The notes beneath the pieces were generated by a model. The model had not been told where the DNA came from. It worked only from the letters and a program-made list of their open reading frames with translations, and did not search any database. A stretch of DNA of 64,000 nt from Lentisphaeria bacterium (GTDB lineage: Bacteria > Verrucomicrobiota > Lentisphaeria > Victivallales > Victivallaceae): positions 48,225-112,224 of the forward strand of contig JABLYX010000010.1 of assembly GCA_018265615.1 (NCBI GenBank). The letters run 5' to 3'. Both the position numbers and the translations under genes were made by a program. Positions 50,034 through 58,324 of this stretch are shown one piece after another. Positions within the stretch are counted from its first letter, which is position 1. Each line of letters begins with the position of its first letter.

Positions 50034-50100
50034 TGTTTGATTGCGTTTCGCATCGACCGGGAATCCGGAGGCTCATCAACTGATTTAAAGAGGTGGTATC

Positions 50101-50493
50101 ATGCTGCGCTATGAGGAACTTGCGTCGCGCCTGGCGGAGTCTCAGTTCCGGAGCCGCTTCCGGCTGCGGAAAGCGGAACTCGCCTGTCTGGCGGAAAAGG
50201 GATACGCGGCAATCGAAGCGCAGTGCGGAAAATTCATCCGGCAGCGGCTCGCGCCGGCGGTCATTCCGAATGACGGAAAACAGACGCCGATGCGCGGGCA
50301 TCCATGCTTCATCGCCCAGCACGCAACGGGCTGCTGCTGCCGCACCTGCCTGGAAAAGTGGCACGGAATCCCGAAAGGCCGCGCGCTGACTGATGAGGAG
50401 ATCGCCGGAATCGTCGCGATCCTGATCGGTTGGCTCCGCGCCCATGACAAGGGGATCGGCGACATCCCGCACACACCCGACCTGTTCTCATGA
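50101..50493 (+). CDS. DUF4186 domain-containing protein
   Basis: A 130-residue cytoplasmic protein matching the DUF4186 pattern through its length: SQFRSRFRLRKAEL near the start, IPNDGKQTPMRGHPCFIAQH in the middle, then ATGCCCRTCLEKWHGI with a cysteine cluster and conserved His, probably a metal site. Function of the family is unknown. GAGGTGG precedes ATG 50101. It is converging on the phage-like module, with a shared hairpin between them. Confidence 0.85.
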   Translation: MLRYEELASRLAESQFRSRFRLRKAELACLAEKGYAAIEAQCGKFIRQRLAPAVIPNDGKQTPMRGHPCFIAQHATGCCCRTCLEKWHGIPKGRALTDEEIAGIVAILIGWLRAHDKGIGDIPHTPDLFS

Positions 50494-50496
50494 AAA

Positions 50497-50530
50497 ACGG
50501 ACCGGGGGATTTGAAATCCGCCCGGTCCGT
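50497..50530 (-). terminator. Terminator between the DUF4186 gene and the phage-like module
   Basis: Arms ACGGACCGGG / CCCGGTCCGT (50497-50506, 50521-50530), extended by GATTT/AATC inside. On the minus strand a TTTTT tract follows, so it terminates the minus-strand module; it may work in both directions. Confidence 0.75.
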
Positions 50531-50551
50531 CCCAAACGCCTGAGAACGGCG

Positions 50552-50689
50552 TTATTTCTCCGGTTTCTTCGGGACCGAAACCGGCTGCTCTGTCGGCGTA
50601 TTCACCGCTTCGACGATGTTCTGCGGGAGCACAGGAGTGTTCTGGTTGATCTGTTCGATCTTCTCTTTTTTCTTTGCGTCAGACATCAT
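50552..50689 (-). CDS. Small charged protein of 45 residues, unknown function
   Basis: Starts at the first of two consecutive ATG codons (50689), 5 nt after GGAGG. The product begins MMSDAKKKEKIEQINQNTP and ends in PVSVPKKPEK: strongly charged, with Pro/Val/Gln-rich middle, no membrane segment. It is the last gene before the terminator of the phage-like minus-strand module, 89 bp after the previous gene. The good ribosome-binding site and terminator argue that it is real; no family recognised. Confidence 0.55.
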   Translation of the reverse strand: MMSDAKKKEKIEQINQNTPVLPQNIVEAVNTPTEQPVSVPKKPEK

Positions 50690-50778
50690 TCATTCCTCCT
50701 CATTATTGAATTCCGCGGAATGCGGAACCCTCTCTTCATAAGAAGTAATATACCGCAGAAACCGGATTTGTCAAATCG

Positions 50779-51174
50779 TCACTCCGACTCCGTATTCCTT
50801 TTGCCGAACAGATTCGCAAGCGGGCTTGTGAGTCCGTTCATCACGTCCGCATCGGTGTAAACCTCGCGCGCAGGCGACAGCTCGAAATCCGCCCCGTCGC
50901 CGCTGCTGTTGATCGTAACCGAACAGCCGGCAAGAAGAAACAACACTCCGCACATTGCGGCGGCGGCGGCCTTTCCGATCCGGCCGCGCCGTCTGAAGCA
51001 CTCGGCGCGCCGCCGGTCGCAGACCTTGTAGCTGACCTTGTGCTTGTCGATCCGTGCCATCTTCTCAAACATGCGCGCCTGTCCTTTTTCAATACGCCGC
51101 AGCATCCAGACCATGCCCGAGAGAATCGGGATCAGGATCGACAGCAGCTTTCCGATATCTTCAAGCGTTTCCAT
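50779..51174 (-). CDS. Small membrane protein with internal lipobox-like segment (phage lysis-type?)
   Basis: A 131-residue protein. A first hydrophobic helix (LSILIPILSGMVWML, about 11-25) resembles XhlA-like or holin-type phage membrane proteins; a basic linker (RRRAECFRRRGR) leads to a second helix AAAAAMCGVLFLLAGCS with a lipobox-like LLAGC at about residue 84. The C-terminal 45 residues are soluble. Start ATG 51174 follows AGGAGAGG. It overlaps the preceding gene by 14 bp. Position after a collagen-repeat fibre gene suggests a phage tail or lysis module; function otherwise unknown. Confidence 0.5.
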   Translation of the reverse strand: METLEDIGKLLSILIPILSGMVWMLRRIEKGQARMFEKMARIDKHKVSYKVCDRRRAECFRRRGRIGKAAAAAMCGVLFLLAGCSVTINSSGDGADFELSPAREVYTDADVMNGLTSPLANLFGKRNTESE

Positions 51175-51565
51175 CTTCCTCTCCTTTCCACGCCCAGCCG
51201 CCGAATTCGCGCAGGATCGCATAAAATTTCCTCATCTGCATCCGGACCAGATAGCGGCGTGGATCGTACCAGCCGTAACGGTAGTCCGCGAGCCTGATCC
51301 CGTTTGCAAGCATCTCGTCGTCGGCGGCCTTGCGGCCGGCCTCCGTGCCGCCGGTTTCGTAGCGGATATCGTGGATGTCCGCCGCGAGCACGAGCGTCGG
51401 GTTGAGGGTGCAGATCCAGTCGCGGAGGCACTCCGGCATCCACGCCGCGCCGATTCCGTTACAGACGCGGACCGCCCGTTCGCGATCCTCCAGCAGCTCC
51501 GTCCCGGAGAGCTTCGCGGCCTTCGCGAGCTCAATCTTCTCTTCGATCTCGTTCAGGCTATACAT
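51161..51565 (-). CDS. Small protein with phospholipase A2-like motifs (phage-associated)
   Basis: A 134-residue cytoplasmic protein. The centre reads VCNGIGAAWMP, then LAADIHDIRYETGG and KAADDEMLANG: a Cys-Asn-Gly loop followed by His-Asp and Tyr, the arrangement of the Ca-binding loop and catalytic His-Asp of phospholipase A2-like domains, also seen in phage and parvovirus proteins. The C-terminus (FYAILREFGGWAW) is helical. Start ATG 51565 overlaps the fibre gene by 8 bp and has GGAGG upstream. The PLA2 reading is motif-based and not certain. Confidence 0.5.
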   Translation of the reverse strand: MYSLNEIEEKIELAKAAKLSGTELLEDRERAVRVCNGIGAAWMPECLRDWICTLNPTLVLAADIHDIRYETGGTEAGRKAADDEMLANGIRLADYRYGWYDPRRYLVRMQMRKFYAILREFGGWAWKGEEDGNA

Positions 51566-53375
51566 CGGCCGCCTCCTCCCACTGCCACATCCCCGGCGTA
51601 TCCGGCGGCCAGACACAGGCCGGCATGTCGGCAGCCGCGCGGTAGAGTTTGCCGTCGTATGAGTAGTATTTGCCGGACTCCACATCCATCCCGTCGAGAT
51701 ACGGGATCGGATCCTCCGGCGTTCCGGCGTGATCCGGCGAAAGCGGGCGGTAGACCGCGAGCATCCCCTCCGACTCCGGCGGCTGATGCTCCTGCGCATC
51801 CACGGCGAGGGTCACCCGGTACGGCCGCCCCTCGCGGTTCACGATGTCGCCCGCTTCGTACCGCGCCCCCGCCTCCCACTCCGGACAGAGCGGCGAAAGC
51901 GTCAGCGCCGAAGCGTCGTCGCCGAGCGGAATCATCCGCGCCGCGGCCGGGGCCTGGAGGCTCATCAGCATCGCGGCGGCCGCCGTGTTCGCGCTCTTTT
52001 TGACGTAGGTCGCGGCGATGTTGTTGCCGTCGCCGTCCGCCACCGCCTTCTGCGCCGTGCCGTTAATGTCGCACACACCGGTTGCAAGGGTGATCCGAAG
52101 CGGGCGGGCGGCGGTAAATCCTCCCACCGGATTGCCCTGGGCAGTCACCATGATATAAAAAGAAGAGGAGTCTTTGCGGGTGAAAACACCATAATTGCCA
52201 TCGATCATGCGGAATCCGTTGTCCGCCGCCGTCAGCAATTCCCCGGTCATGGTTCCGCCGGAGAGCGACAGCTTGTCCGGGTGCGAGACCGTATTCGAGT
52301 TATGAGCGGAAATCAGCCCGGTTACCATCCCTTCGGCCACACCGGGATCTCCCTGCGGCCCCTGCGGACCTTCCGGCCCGGTCTCGCCCCGTTCCCCCTG
52401 AACTCCCTGCTCGCCGGGTTCGCCCGGATCGCCCTTGTCGCCCTTCGGACCTGCCGGCCCCTGTTCTCCGGGGTCGCCGGGGTCGCCCGGATCGCCCTTC
52501 GGACCCTGCGCGCCGATCTCGCCCCGTTCCCCCTGAATTCCCTGCGCACCGGATTCTCCGGGTTCACCCTTATCACCTTTCGGACCCGGTTCGCCCTTGT
52601 CGCCTTTCGGACCCGGTTCGCCCGGGTCGCCCTTGTCGCCTTTCGGGCCCTGCGGGCCGGCCGGCCCTGCGGGCCCGGTTTCACCCTTGTCACCCTTGTC
52701 GCCTTTCGGACCCTGCGGGCCTTGCGAACCGGCCCCTTCGCCGCCGGCGGGAACCCGAATCGTCTGGCCGTCAACCGCCAGCGGTTCTCCAGTGGAATCG
52801 GCGAGGATGACCGCTCCCCCCAGGCCATTCACCGTCATGCCGGAATAAACGGCGCCGGTTCCCGGTTCTCCATTGCCCGGGCGGACGGCGGCCCGGAAAC
52901 CGAATCCGGCCAGCATCACCGGAGCAGAAGCGCCGTCCGGCCGCGCTTCAATCGTCATCACGCACCGTTTCCGTCTCTCCGGATCGGATGCTATCTCATG
53001 GAAATGCCGCAGGTTCACGACAACCCGGAAGGTCAGCCTGCCGCGCTCCGGGTCGGCATCCGACCCGTCCGGCCAGTCGCCGGGCAGGTTCATCGCGTCC
53101 CCGGAGCTCTGCAGCATCAGTTCACCGCTGCTGTCCGCGGCGCAGGCCCCCGACAGGATATACGTGCAATTCCCGCCGAGCGGGTGCTCCGCAAGCTCCC
53201 AGGAAAGATCCGGCCTGAGCCTGCGATCCTTGAATTCGACCGCAAAGACCGCGGCCGTATTGAACTCCACTGTCGGAAAGTTCTTCGGAAATGTGACTTC
53301 ATCCCCCTCCGGATAGAGCAGCCGCCCCGTTGCGGCGTCCACCATCAGGGGAATATGACGAATCGGTTCGGACAT
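51558..53375 (-). CDS. Collagen-repeat tail-fibre-like protein
   Basis: A 605-residue protein. Residues about 1-210 form a globular N-terminal part (PIRHIPLMVDAATGRLLYPEGDEV) of the type seen at the baseplate-proximal end of phage fibres; about 214-345 is an almost perfect Gly-X-Y collagen-like stretch (GPKGDKGDKGETGPAGP type units) that would form a triple helix; the rest (GLISAHNSNTVSHPDKLSLSGGTMTGELL and a C-terminal WEAGARYEAGDIVNREGRPY carbohydrate-binding-like module) looks like a fibre tip. No signal peptide. ATG 53375 has AAGGAGG 7 nt upstream. Probable phage remnant or domesticated receptor-binding protein. Confidence 0.75.
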   Translation of the reverse strand: MSEPIRHIPLMVDAATGRLLYPEGDEVTFPKNFPTVEFNTAAVFAVEFKDRRLRPDLSWELAEHPLGGNCTYILSGACAADSSGELMLQSSGDAMNLPGDWPDGSDADPERGRLTFRVVVNLRHFHEIASDPERRKRCVMTIEARPDGASAPVMLAGFGFRAAVRPGNGEPGTGAVYSGMTVNGLGGAVILADSTGEPLAVDGQTIRVPAGGEGAGSQGPQGPKGDKGDKGETGPAGPAGPQGPKGDKGDPGEPGPKGDKGEPGPKGDKGEPGESGAQGIQGERGEIGAQGPKGDPGDPGDPGEQGPAGPKGDKGDPGEPGEQGVQGERGETGPEGPQGPQGDPGVAEGMVTGLISAHNSNTVSHPDKLSLSGGTMTGELLTAADNGFRMIDGNYGVFTRKDSSSFYIMVTAQGNPVGGFTAARPLRITLATGVCDINGTAQKAVADGDGNNIAATYVKKSANTAAAAMLMSLQAPAAARMIPLGDDASALTLSPLCPEWEAGARYEAGDIVNREGRPYRVTLAVDAQEHQPPESEGMLAVYRPLSPDHAGTPEDPIPYLDGMDVESGKYYSYDGKLYRAAADMPACVWPPDTPGMWQWEEAADV

Positions 53376-53458
53376 AAAAAATCCTCCTTGTTGTTGCTTT
53401 CCGGCGGGTCGCAGCCGGGAATTCACAACAGGAGGATCTTGTCAACCTCTGAGGCGGA

Positions 53459-54601
53459 TCAGCGCCCCATGGCCTTCCAGACCGGCTCGAGGTCCACAAT
53501 CTGTTTCGTACGAGCGGCTTCGTCGAGCGCAAGCGCGTAAACCGCGCTTTCGAGCCCCTCGTTGCCGCTGCACTTCGGCTTCGCGCCGGTGGTCATGGTT
53601 TCGTACAGCTCCTTCATGATATAGCTGTCGCCGCCGCCGTGGCCGTCTCCGGCGATCGCGACCTCCATCGTGCCTTCGCCCTCGATGCAGCGGTAGCTGA
53701 GCTTGCCCGTGTAGAGGTCGAGCTTCATCGTACCTTCGCTGCACGAGAAATACATGCGCCGCTCCGGCATCGCGTTGCTCATCGTCGCCATGAAGGAGAC
53801 CCGGACCTCATTGCGGAACTCCGCGATTGAAATCGAATTGTCCATCAGGTCGGTGTCGCCGGAGAACGGGGAGTCGATCGCGTGCGGATCCCACCAGGTG
53901 CAGAACGCCTTCCTGCCGTACTTCTCCATGAGTTTCCCATTCTCCGGGACGAAGAAGTTCCGGCCCCCGAACGACGCGACCCGCGACGGCAGCGAACCGA
54001 CGAGCCAGTTGATGAGGTCGAGATCGTGACAGCACTTTTCGAGAATATGCGGCCCTGCGTACTTCGTGAGGCGCCGCCAGTTGCACATGATGTAGCCGCC
54101 GTGCTGCGGAGTGATGTTCTCGGTTCCGTCGATCGCGATGAGCCGGCCGAGCTTGCCGGAGTCGAGCAGCTCCTTCGCCTTGCGGTAGATCGGCGCATAG
54201 CGCAGAACAAACCCGGTAGCGAAAAGCTTTCCGCACTTCAGATGCGCGTCGTAGATCTCGCGGCAGTCGTCAATCGACGTGGCGAGCGGCTTTTCGGAGA
54301 ACACGTGCTTACCCGCCCTGAACGCCGCGAGGATCTGCTCCCTGTGACAGATGTTCGGGGAGAAGACCATGACCCACTCCACGCCCGGCGCATTGATCGC
54401 CTCTTCGACGCTGCCGCACTCCTTCGTGACGCCGGAGTGCTTCCAGACGCCGACCGTCTCGGCCATCACCGCCTTGTCCGGATCGTACGCAGCGAGGATT
54501 TCAACCCCGCCTTCGGAATCCCGCAGCAGATTGCCGACAACTCCGCGCCCCCTGCTCCCGGTTCCGAGTACAGCAACGCCGATCTTTTTCCTGTCCGCCA
54601 T
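53459..54601 (-). CDS. Gfo/Idh/MocA-family oxidoreductase (second)
   Basis: A 380-residue NAD(P)-dependent dehydrogenase. Rossmann motif VAVLGTGSRGRGVVG, the HVFSEKPLATSIDDC lysine motif, and the catalytic segment EKCCHDLDLINWLVG (with CHDLD in the usual place of GxHxxD) are present. The C-terminal domain includes GDGHGGGDSYIMKEL, typical of the glycosidase-like NAD-dependent members such as alpha-N-acetylgalactosaminidases of this superfamily. Starts after GAGGTG and lies divergent to an AraC gene. Similar in layout to the one at 36506 but not a close copy. Confidence 0.87.
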   Translation of the reverse strand: MADRKKIGVAVLGTGSRGRGVVGNLLRDSEGGVEILAAYDPDKAVMAETVGVWKHSGVTKECGSVEEAINAPGVEWVMVFSPNICHREQILAAFRAGKHVFSEKPLATSIDDCREIYDAHLKCGKLFATGFVLRYAPIYRKAKELLDSGKLGRLIAIDGTENITPQHGGYIMCNWRRLTKYAGPHILEKCCHDLDLINWLVGSLPSRVASFGGRNFFVPENGKLMEKYGRKAFCTWWDPHAIDSPFSGDTDLMDNSISIAEFRNEVRVSFMATMSNAMPERRMYFSCSEGTMKLDLYTGKLSYRCIEGEGTMEVAIAGDGHGGGDSYIMKELYETMTTGAKPKCSGNEGLESAVYALALDEAARTKQIVDLEPVWKAMGR

Positions 54602-54630
54602 GTTTCACCTCTTGTTTTAAGATGGGTTCC

Positions 54631-54660
54631 TTGACAAAAAAATCAGTTACAGTGTATATT
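54631..54660 (+). promoter_or_regulatory. Sigma-70-type promoter of the second AraC gene
   Basis: TTGACA (54631-54636), 18-bp spacer, TATATT (54655-54660). It shows that translation must begin downstream, at 54685 or 54700, and not at the in-frame ATG 54622. Confidence 0.7.
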
Positions 54661-54684
54661 ATACAACAGGAAAATGAAACTCAA

Positions 54685-55569
54685 ATGGATAAAAACCGCA
54701 TGAATAATGACAAAATCATCGCATTCGACCGCAACACGGAGCGCCCGGACGTACACCGCCTCCTGCGGAAGCTTCCGGAGTTTCACAGCCGCTACGGGCT
54801 CTGGATCATCAATGCGGGAACGGCGGGGCGTTCGCCGGAAAACGGGTTCAACACCTGTCATCCGCGCAAATTCGAATTTTATTCCATCTCCCACCTCATC
54901 GAAGGGGCCGGGCGCTGCTGGATCGACGGGCACGGCGAATGCGATGTAACCCCGGGCCGGCTCGTGATCATCACTCCCGGAACCCTGAACCGCTACGGCG
55001 GGACGGCGGAAAAACCGTATATCGAGGATTCCATCCGCTTCACCGGGCCGGTCGCGGATATGCTGCGCAACTCCGGCATCCTGCAGGACGGGGTCTGGGA
55101 GTTCGGCAGCGCGCGCAGGCTCCTGCCGATCGCGGAGCTGATACAGGATCCCTCCAACGACGCCCAGATCAATGCGAACATCACGCTTCAGAAGCTGCTT
55201 GTCGACCTCTACTTCGAACGGCGCAAGACCTCCTCCGTCACTCCCGTGGAGGAGCTGCTCGAAGCGGTCAAGGCGCGCCCGGACCACTGGTGGACCGTCG
55301 AAGAGATGGCCGAATACTGCAACCTCTCCGCCGACCAGTTCCGCCGCAATTTCGAGCGGCATACCGGAATGCGCCCAAAAAAATATCTGGAGGAGTTCAA
55401 ACTCCGCCAGGCCGCGGAGCTCCTCGTCTCAAGCCCCCTGCCCATTGCGGAGGTCGCCGTCCGCCTCGGATACCGCGACCCCTATCACTTCAGCCGCCGT
55501 TTCAAACTTTTCGCCGGCGTCTCCCCCGAGCACTACCGCCGCGAATTCCCCAACTTCGCCTCCCGTTGA
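54685..55569 (+). CDS. AraC-family transcriptional regulator (second)
   Basis: A 294-residue regulator. The N-terminal cupin sensor has the FYSISHLIEGAGRCWIDG strand pair and VTPGRLVIITPGT, and the C-terminal double HTH includes EEMAEYCNLSADQFRRNFE and PIAEVAVRLGYRDPYHFSRRF with the SPEHYRREF end typical of the family. Start ATG 54685 is chosen because the promoter ends at 54660; ATG 54700 is possible. Divergent from the Gfo/Idh gene at 54601, which it probably controls. Sensed ligand unknown. Confidence 0.87.
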   Translation: MDKNRMNNDKIIAFDRNTERPDVHRLLRKLPEFHSRYGLWIINAGTAGRSPENGFNTCHPRKFEFYSISHLIEGAGRCWIDGHGECDVTPGRLVIITPGTLNRYGGTAEKPYIEDSIRFTGPVADMLRNSGILQDGVWEFGSARRLLPIAELIQDPSNDAQINANITLQKLLVDLYFERRKTSSVTPVEELLEAVKARPDHWWTVEEMAEYCNLSADQFRRNFERHTGMRPKKYLEEFKLRQAAELLVSSPLPIAEVAVRLGYRDPYHFSRRFKLFAGVSPEHYRREFPNFASR

Positions 55570-55661
55570 ATGAAGAAACCGCGCCCGGGAGTGCAATGCA
55601 CGCCGGCGCGGGGGGGGGAAACCGGAGGGGCAAAGCGCCTCCTCCGGGGCTCATATCATGG

Positions 55662-58304
55662 TCAACGGCCGTCGGGAAGGGCCTGGCCCGGGAGGATCCC
55701 GGCATCCTGTCCCTGGACGGCGACGGCGACTTTGCGGTCGCGCCACTCCTGCGGGGTCAGGAGCTTCCACTCCGGGAGCTCATCGGCATAGACGGCCAGC
55801 GGTTCGTTTGAGACGGTGATCGAGCCGTCGGCGTTCGCCCTGACGGGGTCGAGCCGCCAGGAGACGGCCTCCCTGACGCCGCGCCAGCCGGGAACATCGA
55901 CGCTGCGGGCTTTCTGAACCGAGTGCATCCCCTCTTCGGCGCGGTCGAGGGCCCAGCCGACGATCACGTAACGCGGGCCGTATGCGTCGCCGGACTCCTT
56001 CTCAAGCACATACGCTTCGAGCCCGGTGGCGGGATCGGCCATGCCGACGAGCTTCCGGCCGCGCATCGCATCGGTCGACGCCGCGTAGGCGAGCAGCCGG
56101 AGTTTCGGCTGCCAGTCCAGGTCGAAAAGCCCGGAGTAGAGCAGATTGCCGACCTCCTGAAAGTCGCGGGCGAGAAAATAGGTCACGCTCTCCATATCCT
56201 GCAGGAAGAGGTTGCGCGCGAAGAGCTTCATAAGATCGCCGGGGTGGCCGTAGCATGACTCCTCGCTGTTCAGCAGCGGTTTGGGGGCAAAGCCGCGTTT
56301 CGCGCGTTCGGCGCGCATCCAGTCCGCGAAGCCCCACTTCGGGGGGCTCCAGGTGTAGTGCAGCGAATAGGCGTCGAAATACCGGTCGGCTCCGGCGTCG
56401 AAGGCGCGTTCGACCCAGGCGCGGCCGCGCCCCTGCGCCCGGTCGCGTTCGACGCTGGCCCAGGTGGCACTGAAACCGAGGAACGGGAATTTTCGCTCCG
56501 GATATGCCTGTTTCAGCGCATCGAAGGTCATCTTCGCCTCCTCGGCATAGTCCTCGGGCGTGCTGTCGCCGACCCACCAGACATGCGAGGCGTCGACTTC
56601 GTTCGCAAGCTCGACGGAGTGGATCAGCTGCTCCGGGACATGGCTGAAGAGATCTTTCAGGTAGTCGCGGTAGAGTCCGTAATACTCCGGCTTGCAGGCC
56701 GCGAGCTTGTTGCCTTTGCCCTTGCCGTACTGCGCGGGGGCGAAGCCCATGGTCAGCATGAGCTTCATGCCGTTCCGCTTCGCAAGCGCCATCTCATAGT
56801 CGAGCTGGCGGTAGTCGAAGGTACCGGGCACGTTGCCGAGGCGGTGCCAGCACGGCTCGGCGGTGCGCAGGAACTCCACGCCGGCCCGGGCGAGCAGATC
56901 GAGCGCGGCGGAAGTCCGCTCCTCGTCGACGCCGACCTGAACGAACGGTTTTTCGATCCCGTGCAGTCCGAAGCGCAGCCGCTTCCGGGCGGCGATGGCC
57001 GACGGGGCGGGCAGCGGGCGCGCCTTCATCTTGCGCAGGACCTCGGCAGTGGTTCCGGGGTTCCACTCTTCATTGGTTTCGGCGAGCTTGGCCGGGTAGG
57101 TCCGCATCTGCACGTCGTAGAGCGCCTTGCGGAAGTTCGCCTTCTGCTCCTCGGGCGTCGCGCCTTTCGGGACGCCTTTCCACGGCGATCCCGGCGGACG
57201 GTTGCCGCGCGGAGCCCAGGCGGGATCGGCGGCGAGCGCAATCGCGTCGAGGAAGACGCGGATATTGTCCGTGTTCCCGCGGGGCCGGTCCGCGATGATG
57301 CGCAGCGTGTGCTTTCCCGCCTCCGTGAAGTTCTTCACGCCGGCCTTGGTCCAGAAGAAATAGGAGCGCGGATGCGGAAAGCCGTAGGGCGGGCTGTACG
57401 GCTTGCGCCCGGCGAGATCGACCGGCTGTTCGCCGTCCCACTGGATCGAACAGGGCGAGGCCCAGCCGGCGTTGAACGGCGTCGAGGCGATCCAGACATG
57501 ATAGGCCCCCGGCGCGGGGATATCGAGCTCATACTGCGCATAATATCCCTCCGGCGCCTTCTCCGGGTCGACTTTGCGGTCGATGTTGAAGTACATGCCT
57601 CCGGAGGCCCCCTGTCCCTTGTCATTCAGGAAGGGCACGTTGGCGCGCACACTCAGGTTGCCCGCGTCGGGCAGCTCGGCCTCGCGCCAGACCATGGTTC
57701 CTTTCGGCGGCGCGGGAAAGCTGCCGGGAGAACCCGCCGGACGGTTCCCGGCCGGGAGGAACTTCGGGTCACTGGAGAGTGCAAGCGCGTCGATGAAGAC
57801 CACGGCTTTGGAGTCGGAGGCGCGGGGCTTGCCGGTTTCGATGCGCAGCGTGTAGGTCCCGGCTTCGGCGAAGTCGCGCGTTCCGGCGTCGTGCCAGAAG
57901 AAGAACAGCTCGTTTCTGCCGCGCCCGTAGGGGACGCCGCGGTATTTTTTTCCGGCCATGCCGGTCCGGTCGCCGCGGTCAAGCCAGCCGATCGAATAGG
58001 GCGAGGCCCAGCCGGCCACGAGCGGCGTGGAGGCGATCCAGAGCCGGTAGGTTCCCGGCTCATTCACCTTGAACTCATATTCCGCGAAACGCGGCGCTTC
58101 TTTGCCGGAGGCGTCGGCGCGCTCGTTCCTGAGGTAGAGCCCGCCGGAGGCCCCGGCGGCCCCGCCGTCGGAGAGCGCCGCGACGCCGGGGGCGAAGCTG
58201 CTGTTCCGGGCGTCCTCGCCCTCGACCCAGATCGTTTCGGCGGCAGGGAGCGCAAGGGCGGAGGCGATCAGCAGCAGTGCTGCCGGAAGTAGTCGAAGTT
58301 TCAT
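55662..58304 (-). CDS. Secreted glycoside hydrolase with two N-terminal carbohydrate-binding-like domains
   Basis: An 880-residue exported protein (signal peptide about 1-23, LLLIASALALPAAE). Two tandem domains (about 24-190 and 205-385) share YRLWIASTP / YHVWIASTP, AGWASPYSI / AGWASPCSI, an FFFWHDAGTRDF / FFWTKAGVKNF line and LRIETG / LRIIAD, as expected for carbohydrate-binding beta-sandwiches. The catalytic TIM barrel (about 440-760) looks GH39/GH5-clan-like: HSVELANEVDASHVWW with an acid/base Glu and LLNSEESCYGHP with a likely nucleophile Glu. Start 58304 has AAGGA 8 nt upstream. Third gene of the LacI operon, 20 bp after the pseudopilin. Substrate unknown. Confidence 0.72.
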   Translation of the reverse strand: MKLRLLPAALLLIASALALPAAETIWVEGEDARNSSFAPGVAALSDGGAAGASGGLYLRNERADASGKEAPRFAEYEFKVNEPGTYRLWIASTPLVAGWASPYSIGWLDRGDRTGMAGKKYRGVPYGRGRNELFFFWHDAGTRDFAEAGTYTLRIETGKPRASDSKAVVFIDALALSSDPKFLPAGNRPAGSPGSFPAPPKGTMVWREAELPDAGNLSVRANVPFLNDKGQGASGGMYFNIDRKVDPEKAPEGYYAQYELDIPAPGAYHVWIASTPFNAGWASPCSIQWDGEQPVDLAGRKPYSPPYGFPHPRSYFFWTKAGVKNFTEAGKHTLRIIADRPRGNTDNIRVFLDAIALAADPAWAPRGNRPPGSPWKGVPKGATPEEQKANFRKALYDVQMRTYPAKLAETNEEWNPGTTAEVLRKMKARPLPAPSAIAARKRLRFGLHGIEKPFVQVGVDEERTSAALDLLARAGVEFLRTAEPCWHRLGNVPGTFDYRQLDYEMALAKRNGMKLMLTMGFAPAQYGKGKGNKLAACKPEYYGLYRDYLKDLFSHVPEQLIHSVELANEVDASHVWWVGDSTPEDYAEEAKMTFDALKQAYPERKFPFLGFSATWASVERDRAQGRGRAWVERAFDAGADRYFDAYSLHYTWSPPKWGFADWMRAERAKRGFAPKPLLNSEESCYGHPGDLMKLFARNLFLQDMESVTYFLARDFQEVGNLLYSGLFDLDWQPKLRLLAYAASTDAMRGRKLVGMADPATGLEAYVLEKESGDAYGPRYVIVGWALDRAEEGMHSVQKARSVDVPGWRGVREAVSWRLDPVRANADGSITVSNEPLAVYADELPEWKLLTPQEWRDRKVAVAVQGQDAGILPGQALPDGR

Positions 58305-58324
58305 AGCTTGCATCCTTTAAGGGT

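Noticed and set aside
52335..52735. Tandem DNA repeats at 52.3-52.7 kb
   Set aside because: The periodicity is explained by Gly-X-Y codons of the collagen-like part of the fibre gene rather than by a separate repeat array or CRISPR.
56358..58292. 644-codon plus-strand frame opposite the 880-residue glycosidase, and the 502-codon frame opposite the TPR gene at 46964
   Set aside because: No ribosome-binding site and no recognisable domain; the opposite strand has the consistent gene.
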